From: an uncultured Flavobacteriaceae bacterium
Lineage (GTDB): Bacteria; Bacteroidota; Bacteroidia; Flavobacteriales; Flavobacteriaceae
DNA length: 5,230 nt
Direction: 5' to 3'
NCBI GenBank assembly: GCA_945788155.1
Contig: CALZKX010000175.1
Location: 1-5,230 of the forward strand
Shown: positions 1 to 5,230 of the stretch, piece by piece
Position numbering within the stretch: position 1 is the stretch's first letter
How the letters are laid out: every line of letters begins with the position of its first letter
The notes under the pieces: model-generated
Database searches by the model: none
Seen by the model: the letters and a program-made list of their open reading frames with translations, nothing else
What the model was told of the DNA's origin: nothing
Translations under genes and position numbers: made by a program

Positions 1-692
1 AACAACCATTTAGGACTATACATTAATAAAAATCGTAAATGCCTCCATCCATCGGAAAATGTTCTTAAGTGTGGCTTTCTTGTTCGACCAGCTGGAAAAA
101 CTGTTGTAGGCACCTCGGAAATCTTTAACTTATTTAATGTAGCCTTTACTACAATTTCTGATGCAAACTCCATTCCAGATGTTTGTAAATCCATTTTATT
201 ATAAGCTTCTCTTGTAAAGCCTCTTAAACCACAGTGAAAATCGCCAATATTACTATTAAAAAAAAGGTTTCCAATAAATGTCAAAACTGGATTCCCAACA
301 TATCGATGCAAAAAAGGCATTGCATTTTTCTTTTTAATACCCTTAAATCGATTTCCCATTACAAAATCTTGTCCATTTCTAAGCAATTCTATAAATGGCA
401 TGAGATTATCTAGGTCGTGACTATCGTCAGTATCAGCAGTAATTATAAAGGTTCCTTTAGATGCTTCAATAGCAAATCTTGACGCACTTCCATATCCTTT
501 TTCCTCAACATCAATAACTCTTGCGCCAAGAGACATTGCAATTTCTTGAGATTGATCTGTACTGCCATTGTCACCTATAACCACTTCACCTGCTATATTG
601 TTGTTTTCTAAAAAAGAGAATGCTTTTTTAACAACCTTTTCAATAGTTTCAGCTTCATTAAGACATGGCATTACTATACTAACCTCTATCAT
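1..692 (-). CDS. DPM1-like family 2 glycosyltransferase (3' end outside window)
   Basis: About 230 residues are visible, with the C-terminus cut by the left edge. The protein starts MIEVSIVMPCLNEAETIEKV, the usual GT-A opening of family 2 glycosyltransferases. It continues with a nucleotide-sugar binding segment (VVIGDNGSTDQS, about residues 37-48), then GYGSASRFAIEASKG (66-80), the metal-binding DxD region TADTDDSHDL (85-94), GNRF (113-116) and DFHCGLRGF (151-159). The visible end (GRTRKPHLRTFSDGWRHLRF) matches the region before the C-terminal membrane helices in this group. The family is the dolichol/polyprenyl-phosphate mannose or glucose synthase type, which moves a sugar from a nucleotide sugar to a lipid phosphate at the inner membrane; donor and acceptor here are not determinable. 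The ATG at 692-690 is chosen because the family motif begins at once. It overlaps the stop of the upstream membrane-protein gene by 14 bases, suggesting co-transcription and translational coupling. No Shine-Dalgarno site is seen. Confidence 0.9.
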   Translation of the reverse strand, partial: MIEVSIVMPCLNEAETIEKVVKKAFSFLENNNIAGEVVIGDNGSTDQSQEIAMSLGARVIDVEEKGYGSASRFAIEASKGTFIITADTDDSHDLDNLMPFIELLRNGQDFVMGNRFKGIKKKNAMPFLHRYVGNPVLTFIGNLFFNSNIGDFHCGLRGFTREAYNKMDLQTSGMEFASEIVVKATLNKLKISEVPTTVFPAGRTRKPHLRTFSDGWRHLRFLLMYSPKWL

Positions 693-1971
693 CTACTATT
701 GTGTTTTTTGTGAAAATTTCGTTTAACAATAAAATGATAATAGTGATGATAATCCAATCGGTATAAAACATATATCTTTTTATTGAATGCACGGCAATTG
801 GAATTATCATTTTATTAGCAAATACCAATAACATTGTTACAAAAATGAACTTTAGAATAATATTATTTTTTTTAATCAATAAAATACAAGATGCCAATAA
901 CAAAACAAGATAAAGTAGTAATTGTTTAAAAGAACCAAAGGCATTTTTTAAATTATCTATATAGAGCTTTAACCATGGCTTAAAATTATCTTTAATAAGC
1001 GGAAATAGCATTCTACCTGATATTTCGTTAACAGCAAGGAGCTGTTCATTTTTATTCAGTCCTTTTGCTTCATAATATAACATGCCTTTATCATGTATAC
1101 TGTAATTACATATATAACTATAATTACGGTGAAAAACCTCATACATTTTGTAATCGAACTTAACTTTTTCTTTTGTAAGATTGAGGCTATCAAGTACTCT
1201 ATATACATTTTTAAAAAATTGCTGTTCGTCTTTATTTTCAAAAATACTATAATCTTCGGCATCAGAAACAAAGTATGCTGCCGTGATAATGGACACATTA
1301 TCAAATGGTGTACTTTCAAAATGATTGTAAACAATTTTGTTGAAACTTTTTTCAACTAACTCAGAAACAAATGGAAGTAATACAACCACTACAATTAGTG
1401 TTAAGTTTTCCTTATTAAGCCTTGATCTAAATACATCTATACCAACTAGTATTAAGGCTACAAGAGTCATGGCTATAAATTGACCTCTCACTAGGATTAA
1501 AAAAAATAGCACAAAAAGAGCGTAATAGTAATACTTTTTTATTTCCATAATAAACGCTCTTAATAACAAACTAACGAAAAACAAAAAGAGTGGATAGGCA
1601 AGTCCTTCTGATAAAATGGCATTGGCAACAAAATGCAAATGAAGTGCTGGTGATAAAATAATTATTTGAAATAATAATAGCCACACATAATTAGGGTTGA
1701 AAATACTTTTGATTGTATTTATTATGTGTTGTGAAGCCAAAATTAGCATCAGCAACTGAATAAATACAAGTGGTATTTCAAAATTATCGTTAAAAATAGC
1801 AGTGATAATTTTTAAAACGGAATTATAACCAACAGATTGATGGAAATTCATTTCTAAAAAACCATAGCTATCTCGAAAATAAAGCGCACCCTTACTAAGA
1901 ACAAAAATGCTCAATAGTGCGTAAATTGTATTAGATATAGTTTTATTTATCTGATTGGTTTGTAATGGCAT
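679..1971 (-). CDS. Polytopic membrane protein, possible GT-C-type glycosyltransferase
   Basis: This 430-residue protein is not a family I recognise with certainty. By eye there are about nine hydrophobic segments: residues 13-30, 67-86, 96-114, 121-140, 147-179 (long, perhaps two helices), 190-206, 350-366, 370-391 and 401-418. Between the sixth and seventh lies a polar stretch of roughly 140 residues (207-349) that is probably a folded soluble domain. An acidic motif follows the first helix (YFRDSYGFLE, residues 31-40), SEGLAYPLF sits at 121-129, and RYMFYTDW occurs near the end (399-406). An acidic residue in the first outer loop and this general layout are typical of GT-C enzymes that use polyprenyl-phosphate sugars. 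The next gene is a DPM1-like synthase of such donors and overlaps this one by 14 bases, which supports that reading by context only. Alternatives are an O-antigen polymerase-like protein or an unrelated transporter. The ATG start gives a short hydrophilic N-terminus before helix one. No good promoter match was found upstream. Confidence 0.8.
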   Translation of the reverse strand: MPLQTNQINKTISNTIYALLSIFVLSKGALYFRDSYGFLEMNFHQSVGYNSVLKIITAIFNDNFEIPLVFIQLLMLILASQHIINTIKSIFNPNYVWLLLFQIIILSPALHLHFVANAILSEGLAYPLFLFFVSLLLRAFIMEIKKYYYYALFVLFFLILVRGQFIAMTLVALILVGIDVFRSRLNKENLTLIVVVVLLPFVSELVEKSFNKIVYNHFESTPFDNVSIITAAYFVSDAEDYSIFENKDEQQFFKNVYRVLDSLNLTKEKVKFDYKMYEVFHRNYSYICNYSIHDKGMLYYEAKGLNKNEQLLAVNEISGRMLFPLIKDNFKPWLKLYIDNLKNAFGSFKQLLLYLVLLLASCILLIKKNNIILKFIFVTMLLVFANKMIIPIAVHSIKRYMFYTDWIIITIIILLLNEIFTKNTIVDDRG

Positions 1972-2070
1972 AGTGCTATAAAAAATGAATTGAGAGAATC
2001 ATAAACCCTAACAAGTCGAGCCTTAATTTTAATACAATAAAGACAGCTCTAAATTAAAGTATTTTACAAC

Positions 2071-2099
2071 AAAAAAAAGTATTACTTAAATAAAGTAAT
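2071..2099 (-). terminator. Probable rho-independent terminator after the typA unit
   Basis: Read on the minus strand, a 7-bp inverted repeat (ATTACTT, 5-base loop TATTT, AAGTAAT) is followed after two bases by eight T residues. It lies 44 bases after the stop codon of the 75-residue gene, at the end of the typA transcription unit. The stem has only one G-C pair, so it is weak, as is common in AT-rich flavobacteria. A second, purely A/T inverted repeat (TTAAATTT with AAATTTAA, 2115-2138) sits directly after the stop codon. It lacks a comparable T run and is less convincing. The remainder of the 171-base intergenic region up to 1972 shows no clear promoter or gene. Confidence 0.5.
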
Positions 2100-2142
2100 C
2101 ATTTTATCAGACAATTAAATTTGGGTAAAAAAATTTAAAACA

Positions 2143-2370
2143 CTATTTTTTAATAAACAAATAATAGAAATTTATACAAAGAATGGACACATTAGTGATT
2201 ATAATTGGCCAAGAAGTAGCAAGCATAAAACCATAAATAACAAATAAGATTGCTCCTATCGAATTAATTAAACGCAGTCGCCTAACATCTTTCATCATAA
2301 AAGAAATAAGTAAGGCTAGCATAGCAGCATAACCAACCCATTCGGTTAAAGAAATTCCTAATGTTTCCAT
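2143..2370 (-). CDS. Small three-helix membrane protein, SemiSWEET/YgjV-like
   Basis: This 75-residue protein has three hydrophobic segments at about residues 11-26, 34-51 and 54-72. They are separated by a basic turn (KDVRRLR, 27-33) and a short turn around SWPII, and the chain ends in KK. The pattern GY.A....SF, then ...VIYG, then PIIITNV..L resembles the three-helix half unit of the SemiSWEET/PQ-loop sugar transporters and the YgjV-type inner membrane proteins. However, the PQ motif of true SemiSWEETs is absent (MMKD stands in that place), so sugar transport is not supported and I leave it unnamed. The ATG follows the typA TAA stop with no spacing (TAAATG), so translation very likely depends on ribosomes finishing typA. 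It is the last gene of the unit, with a probable terminator 44 bases downstream. Being short but hydrophobic and well packed against typA, it is likely to be a real gene. Confidence 0.8.
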   Translation of the reverse strand: METLGISLTEWVGYAAMLALLISFMMKDVRRLRLINSIGAILFVIYGFMLATSWPIIITNVSILCINFYYLFIKK

Positions 2371-4170
2371 TTAAATACTTTTTGAACGTTTTCTATCCAC
2401 TTCTTTTAGTAACACTTTACGCAAACGTAAGTGATTTGGTGTTACCTCAACATACTCATCTTTTTGAATATACTCCAAAGCCTCTTCTAACGAAAATTTA
2501 ATCGCTGGTACAATTTTAGCTTTATCGTCGGCTCCCGAAGAACGCACATTACTTAGTTTTTTTGTTTTTGTAACATTTACTACCATATCATCACCTCGAG
2601 AGTTTTCTCCTATTACTTGGCCTTCGTAAATATCTTCCCCTGGATCCACAAAAAACTTACCTCTATCCTGTAACTTATCAATAGAATAAGGAATCGCCTG
2701 TCCTTTTTCCATAGATACCAAAGACCCATTTTGTCGTTCAGGAATACCGCCTTTAATTGGTTGGTATTCTTTAAAACGGTGTGCCATAATGGCTTCTCCA
2801 GCTGTAGCAGTTAATAACTGGTTACGCAAACCAATAATACCTCTAGATGGCACCATAAATTCGCAAACCATACGATCGCCTTTGGCTTCCATACTTAGCA
2901 TTTCGCCTTTTCGCATGGTCACCATTTCTATGGCTTTTCCCGAAACTTCTTCAGGTAAATCAATGGTCATTTCTTCAACTGGTTCACATTTTACGCCATC
3001 AATTTCTTTAATGATTACTTGTGGCTGACCAATTTGAAGTTCATAACCTTCACGACGCATGGTTTCAATTAATACAGACAAGTGTAATACACCTCTACCA
3101 AAAACCAAAAATTTATCTGCACTATCGGTTTCATTTACACGAAGTGCTAGATTCTTTTCAAGCTCTTTATCTAAACGCTCTTTGATATGGCGAGAGGTGA
3201 CATATTTGCCATCTTTACCAAAAAATGGTGAATCGTTTATAGTAAACAACATACTCATAGTTGGTTCGTCAATGGCAATAGTTTTTAATCCTTCTGGGTT
3301 TTCTAAATCGGCAATAGTATCTCCAATTTCAAATCCTTCAAGACCAACTATGGCACAAATATCTCCAGCTTGTACTTCTTCCACCTTCAAGCGTCCCAAG
3401 CCTTCAAATGTATGTAGTTCTTTTATTTTAGATTTTACAATGCTTCCATCTCTTTTTACCAAAGAAATATTTTGACCAACCTTTAACTCACCACGTGTTA
3501 ATCGTCCAATTGCAATTCGTCCTGTAAATGAAGAATAATCTAGAGATGTAATAAGCATCTGGGTAGTTCCTTCTTCAATTTTTGGAGCAGGAATATGCTC
3601 TATAACCATATCTAGTAATGGCTCTATATTTTTTGTCTCGTTTTGCCAATCGTCGCTCATCCAATTGTGTTTTGCTGAACCATAAACCGTAGGGAAATCC
3701 AGTTGCCACTCTTCAGCACCTAGTTCAAACATTAAGTCAAATACTTTTTCATGAACCTCATCAGGTGTACAATTTTCCTTATCAACTTTATTAATCACCA
3801 CACAAGGTTTTAAGCCTAAGTCAATGGCTTTTTGCAATACAAAACGTGTTTGTGGCATTGGGCCTTCAAAAGCATCAACCAACAATAAAACACCATCAGC
3901 CATATTGAGTACACGCTCTACTTCTCCTCCAAAATCGGCATGACCAGGCGTATCGATAATATTTATTTTTGTGTCTTTATAAGTAACCGATACATTCTTG
4001 GATGTAATGGTAATACCGCGTTCACGTTCCAAATCGTTATTATCGAGGATTAAATCGCCAGTATTTTCGTTTTCACGAAACAATTGGCAATGGTACATAA
4101 TTTTATCTACCAAAGTTGTTTTACCGTGATCGACGTGAGCGATAATCGCTATATTTTTAATATTGGTCAT
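2371..4170 (-). CDS. typA: Ribosome-associated translational GTPase TypA/BipA
   Basis: The protein has 599 residues, close to the roughly 600-610 usual for the family, and appears complete. The GTPase domain shows all expected motifs: P-loop AHVDHGKTT (11-19), switch I RGIT (51-54), DTPGH (73-77), NKVD (127-130) and GSAK (164-167). An elongation-factor beta-barrel domain follows (about 205-300), then two EF-G-like domains (about 305-385 and 390-480). The BipA-specific C-terminal domain closes the chain, with TKTKKLSNVRSSGADD (534-549) and the ending EYVEVTPNHLRLRK (572-585). TypA binds the 70S ribosome at the EF-G site and hydrolyses GTP. In other bacteria it supports 50S subunit assembly and growth in cold or stress. 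The chosen ATG puts the P-loop at the normal distance from the N-terminus, and a Bacteroidota -7 element lies 20 bases upstream. It is the first gene of a two-gene unit. No missing key residue or frameshift was seen. Confidence 0.98.
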   Translation of the reverse strand: MTNIKNIAIIAHVDHGKTTLVDKIMYHCQLFRENENTGDLILDNNDLERERGITITSKNVSVTYKDTKINIIDTPGHADFGGEVERVLNMADGVLLLVDAFEGPMPQTRFVLQKAIDLGLKPCVVINKVDKENCTPDEVHEKVFDLMFELGAEEWQLDFPTVYGSAKHNWMSDDWQNETKNIEPLLDMVIEHIPAPKIEEGTTQMLITSLDYSSFTGRIAIGRLTRGELKVGQNISLVKRDGSIVKSKIKELHTFEGLGRLKVEEVQAGDICAIVGLEGFEIGDTIADLENPEGLKTIAIDEPTMSMLFTINDSPFFGKDGKYVTSRHIKERLDKELEKNLALRVNETDSADKFLVFGRGVLHLSVLIETMRREGYELQIGQPQVIIKEIDGVKCEPVEEMTIDLPEEVSGKAIEMVTMRKGEMLSMEAKGDRMVCEFMVPSRGIIGLRNQLLTATAGEAIMAHRFKEYQPIKGGIPERQNGSLVSMEKGQAIPYSIDKLQDRGKFFVDPGEDIYEGQVIGENSRGDDMVVNVTKTKKLSNVRSSGADDKAKIVPAIKFSLEEALEYIQKDEYVEVTPNHLRLRKVLLKEVDRKRSKSI

Positions 4171-4190
4171 TGTGACTTATTTTGAGCGTG

Positions 4191-4198
4191 CAAAGGTA
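4191..4198 (-). promoter_or_regulatory. typA promoter -7 element (Bacteroidota type)
   Basis: The minus strand reads TACCTTTG here, an exact match to the Bacteroidota housekeeping -7 consensus TAnnTTTG. It is followed by CA as in many such promoters. It ends 20 bases before the typA ATG, implying a transcript leader of only about 15 bases. No clear TTG -33 element is present at the usual 19-21 base distance, so the call rests on the -7 match and its position. Confidence 0.65.
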
Positions 4199-4262
4199 CA
4201 GTTTATTTTGCGACTTTTAGCTATAAAATATATTTCATTGCCATGTTAAATATTTGTTATTA

Positions 4263-4285
4263 GCCAATTAATATAAAATATTGGC
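4263..4285. repeat. Short inverted repeat GCCAAT...ATTGGC in divergent intergenic region
   Basis: A perfect 6-bp inverted repeat (GCCAAT at 4263-4268, ATTGGC at 4280-4285) flanks an 11-base A/T-only spacer between the divergent typA and 4329 genes. The arm size and spacing would suit a dimeric regulator, but a chance occurrence in AT-rich DNA is quite possible. It lies just upstream of the candidate promoter for the plus-strand gene and about 65 bases from the typA -7 element. Confidence 0.25.
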
Positions 4286-4292
4286 ATTGTCA

Positions 4293-4325
4293 TTGCGTTA
4301 AAACACTAAAAACAATAAAACTTTG
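4293..4325 (+). promoter_or_regulatory. Candidate promoter for the 119-residue membrane protein gene
   Basis: A TTG at 4293-4295 is followed after 22 bases by AAACTTTG (4318-4325), one mismatch from the Bacteroidota -7 consensus TAnnTTTG. The ATG begins at 4329, only three bases after this element. If it is used, the transcript would be leaderless or start within the gene. This is a weak call; an alternative start further upstream may be the true one. Confidence 0.25.
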
Positions 4326-4328
4326 TAA

Positions 4329-4688
4329 ATGAAAGATTTAAGCAAGTACATAAAATTTACACCTTATTTATATTTCTTGAGCTTTATTATATTTTGGTTT
4401 ACCACTGTTAATAGAAGCGAGGGTGTTTTTGCCTTTCCAATTTTAATTTTTGGAATTCCTTTTATTTGGCAAATTATTAAGCCTAACAATAAACTCAATT
4501 TTGTTTTAGGAACAATATTCGTTTGTATTTCATCATACTTTATTTTAGCCTATTTATCGGATGTTTTAGGTATAATATCATTTGGAAAAACTGTCAAACA
4601 ATTTATTATTATTGGTGGATTATTCTCTTTAACTAATTTTGTTATGTCCTTATGGATTATTAGAAATAGTTTAAAACCCACTTTCTAA
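4329..4688 (+). CDS. Hypothetical four-helix membrane protein
   Basis: I do not recognise this 119-residue protein. It has four hydrophobic segments at about residues 11-27, 34-51, 57-77 and 89-112. Short polar loops separate them (TVNRSEG after helix one, KPNNKLN after helix two, FGKTVKQ before helix four), and the ends are basic. It has no cleavable signal peptide, no metal or catalytic motif that stands out, and no obvious duplication of two-helix units. It lies between the divergent typA gene and kdsA, on the kdsA strand. kdsA begins 34 bases after its stop and carries its own -7 element, so the two need not be co-transcribed. Codon and base use look like the neighbouring genes. Function is unknown; it is probably an inner-membrane protein. 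Confidence 0.75.
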   Translation: MKDLSKYIKFTPYLYFLSFIIFWFTTVNRSEGVFAFPILIFGIPFIWQIIKPNNKLNFVLGTIFVCISSYFILAYLSDVLGIISFGKTVKQFIIIGGLFSLTNFVMSLWIIRNSLKPTF

Positions 4689-4694
4689 AATGTG

Positions 4695-4702
4695 TATCTT
4701 TG
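4695..4702 (+). promoter_or_regulatory. kdsA promoter -7 element (Bacteroidota type)
   Basis: TATCTTTG is an exact match to TAnnTTTG. It lies in the 34-base gap between the upstream stop codon and kdsA, and ends 20 bases before the kdsA ATG, the same distance as the element before typA. No strong TTG -33 element is seen; TTTA at 4670-4673 is the nearest weak candidate and falls inside the end of the upstream gene. Confidence 0.6.
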
Positions 4703-4722
4703 TGGCTTGAAAATAAAAACCG

Positions 4723-5230
4723 ATGATTCTTCAAGACATACCAAAAATTAAGCACACCAATTCAAAAAACTTTTTTTTATTAGCAGGACCATGCGCTATC
4801 GAAGGTGAAGCTATGGCAATGCGAATCGCTGAAAAGGTGATTGCTATTACCGATAAACTAGAAATCCCATACATTTTTAAAGGCAGCTTTAAAAAAGCCA
4901 ATAGAAGTCGTGTAGACAGTTTTACAGGAATTGGAAACGAAAAGGCACTTGAAATTCTTAAAAAAGTATCTGAGAAATTTGATGTGCCAACGGTTACCGA
5001 TATTCACGAAGTTTCTGATGCTACTATGGCAGCTCAATATGTCGATGTATTACAAATTCCAGCTTTCTTGGTTCGCCAAACCGATTTGGTTGTTGCGGCT
5101 GCTAAAACTGGAAAGGTGGTTAACCTAAAAAAAGGACAGTTTATGAGTCCTGAAGCCATGAAACATGCTGTACAAAAAGTAAAAGATGCTGGTAATGACA
5201 AAGCGTGGATAACCGATAGAGGCACCATGT
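4723..5230 (+). CDS. kdsA: 3-deoxy-D-manno-octulosonate 8-phosphate synthase (3' end outside window)
   Basis: The first 169 residues are visible, of about 270 expected. KdsA condenses phosphoenolpyruvate with arabinose 5-phosphate to give KDO 8-phosphate, the precursor of the KDO that links lipid A to the LPS core; it acts in the cytoplasm. Diagnostic segments are AGPCAIE (21-27), FKGSFKKANRSR (52-63), TDIHE (92-96), the substrate-binding run DVLQIPAFLVRQTDL (107-121), KKGQFMSP (136-143) and TDRGTM at the window edge. Cys24 in AGPCAIE is at the position that holds a metal-ligand cysteine in metal-dependent KdsA enzymes such as that of Aquifex aeolicus; the metal-independent E. coli enzyme has Asn there. 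This predicts a metal-dependent enzyme, although the other ligands lie beyond the window. The ATG places the first strand correctly, and an A-rich leader precedes it instead of a Shine-Dalgarno site. Confidence 0.96.
   Translation, partial: MILQDIPKIKHTNSKNFFLLAGPCAIEGEAMAMRIAEKVIAITDKLEIPYIFKGSFKKANRSRVDSFTGIGNEKALEILKKVSEKFDVPTVTDIHEVSDATMAAQYVDVLQIPAFLVRQTDLVVAAAKTGKVVNLKKGQFMSPEAMKHAVQKVKDAGNDKAWITDRGTM

Noticed and set aside
1056..1359. Open frames of 99 codons (minus) and 88 codons (plus)
   Set aside because: Both lie inside the 430-residue membrane-protein gene in other frames. Their composition is what AT-rich DNA gives by chance.
1972..2070. Possible promoter for the 430-residue membrane protein (TTG, 21 bases, TGTCTTTA)
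   Set aside because: It has two mismatches to TAnnTTTG, and its -33 part falls next to the T run of the terminator. It is too weak to annotate.
2115..2138. A/T-only inverted repeat TTAAATTT/AAATTTAA after the 75-residue gene as a second terminator
   Set aside because: The stem has no G-C pair and no T run follows on the minus strand, so it is probably a by-product of base composition.
2789..3475. Plus-strand open frames of 79 and 138 codons (2789-3028, 3059-3475)
   Set aside because: They lie wholly antisense to the conserved typA gene, encode Ser/Pro-rich sequence with no family resemblance, and have no promoter or start context.
4931..5228. Open frames of 65 codons (plus) and 64 codons (minus)
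   Set aside because: They overlap kdsA, whose own frame carries clear conserved motifs throughout this stretch.
1..5230. CRISPR arrays, tRNA or rRNA genes, insertion sequences, toxin-antitoxin or defence genes
   Set aside because: No regularly spaced repeats, cloverleaf-like sequence, transposase motifs or recognisable defence domains were seen on either strand.

Overview
The window looks like chromosomal DNA from a marine-type member of the Flavobacteriaceae (Bacteroidota). The DNA is AT-rich and the proteins have a Lys/Ile/Asn-rich bias. Clear Shine-Dalgarno sites are missing. Two start regions carry exact matches to the Bacteroidota sigma-factor -7 element TAnnTTTG. The TypA and KdsA proteins are complete or near-complete enough to identify with confidence. 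No rRNA, tRNA, CRISPR array, insertion sequence or phage gene was seen.

Layout. Positions 1-1971 (minus strand) hold a two-gene unit: a large membrane protein of unassigned family (679-1971) followed by a DPM1-like family 2 glycosyltransferase that overlaps its end by 14 bases and runs off the left edge (692 to 1). The pair looks like an envelope glycan module in which a polyprenyl-phosphate sugar could be made by the GT2 enzyme and used by the membrane protein; that link is inference. Positions 1972-2142 are intergenic and contain a probable minus-strand terminator (2071-2099). Positions 2143-4170 (minus strand) hold the ribosome-associated GTPase typA/bipA and, abutting its stop codon, a 75-residue three-helix membrane protein resembling a SemiSWEET/YgjV-type half unit. 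Positions 4171-4328 are a divergent intergenic region with the typA promoter element and a small inverted repeat. To the right, on the plus strand, are a 119-residue four-helix membrane protein of unknown function (4329-4688) and the 5' part of kdsA (from 4723), encoding KDO-8-phosphate synthase for lipopolysaccharide inner-core synthesis. kdsA has its own -7 element.

Overall this is an ordinary core-genome neighbourhood: one translation/stress GTPase, one LPS precursor enzyme, a glycosyltransferase pair and two small membrane proteins. I see no convincing new defence or mobile system. The least explained parts are the 430-residue membrane protein, the 75-residue protein coupled to typA, and the 119-residue protein.
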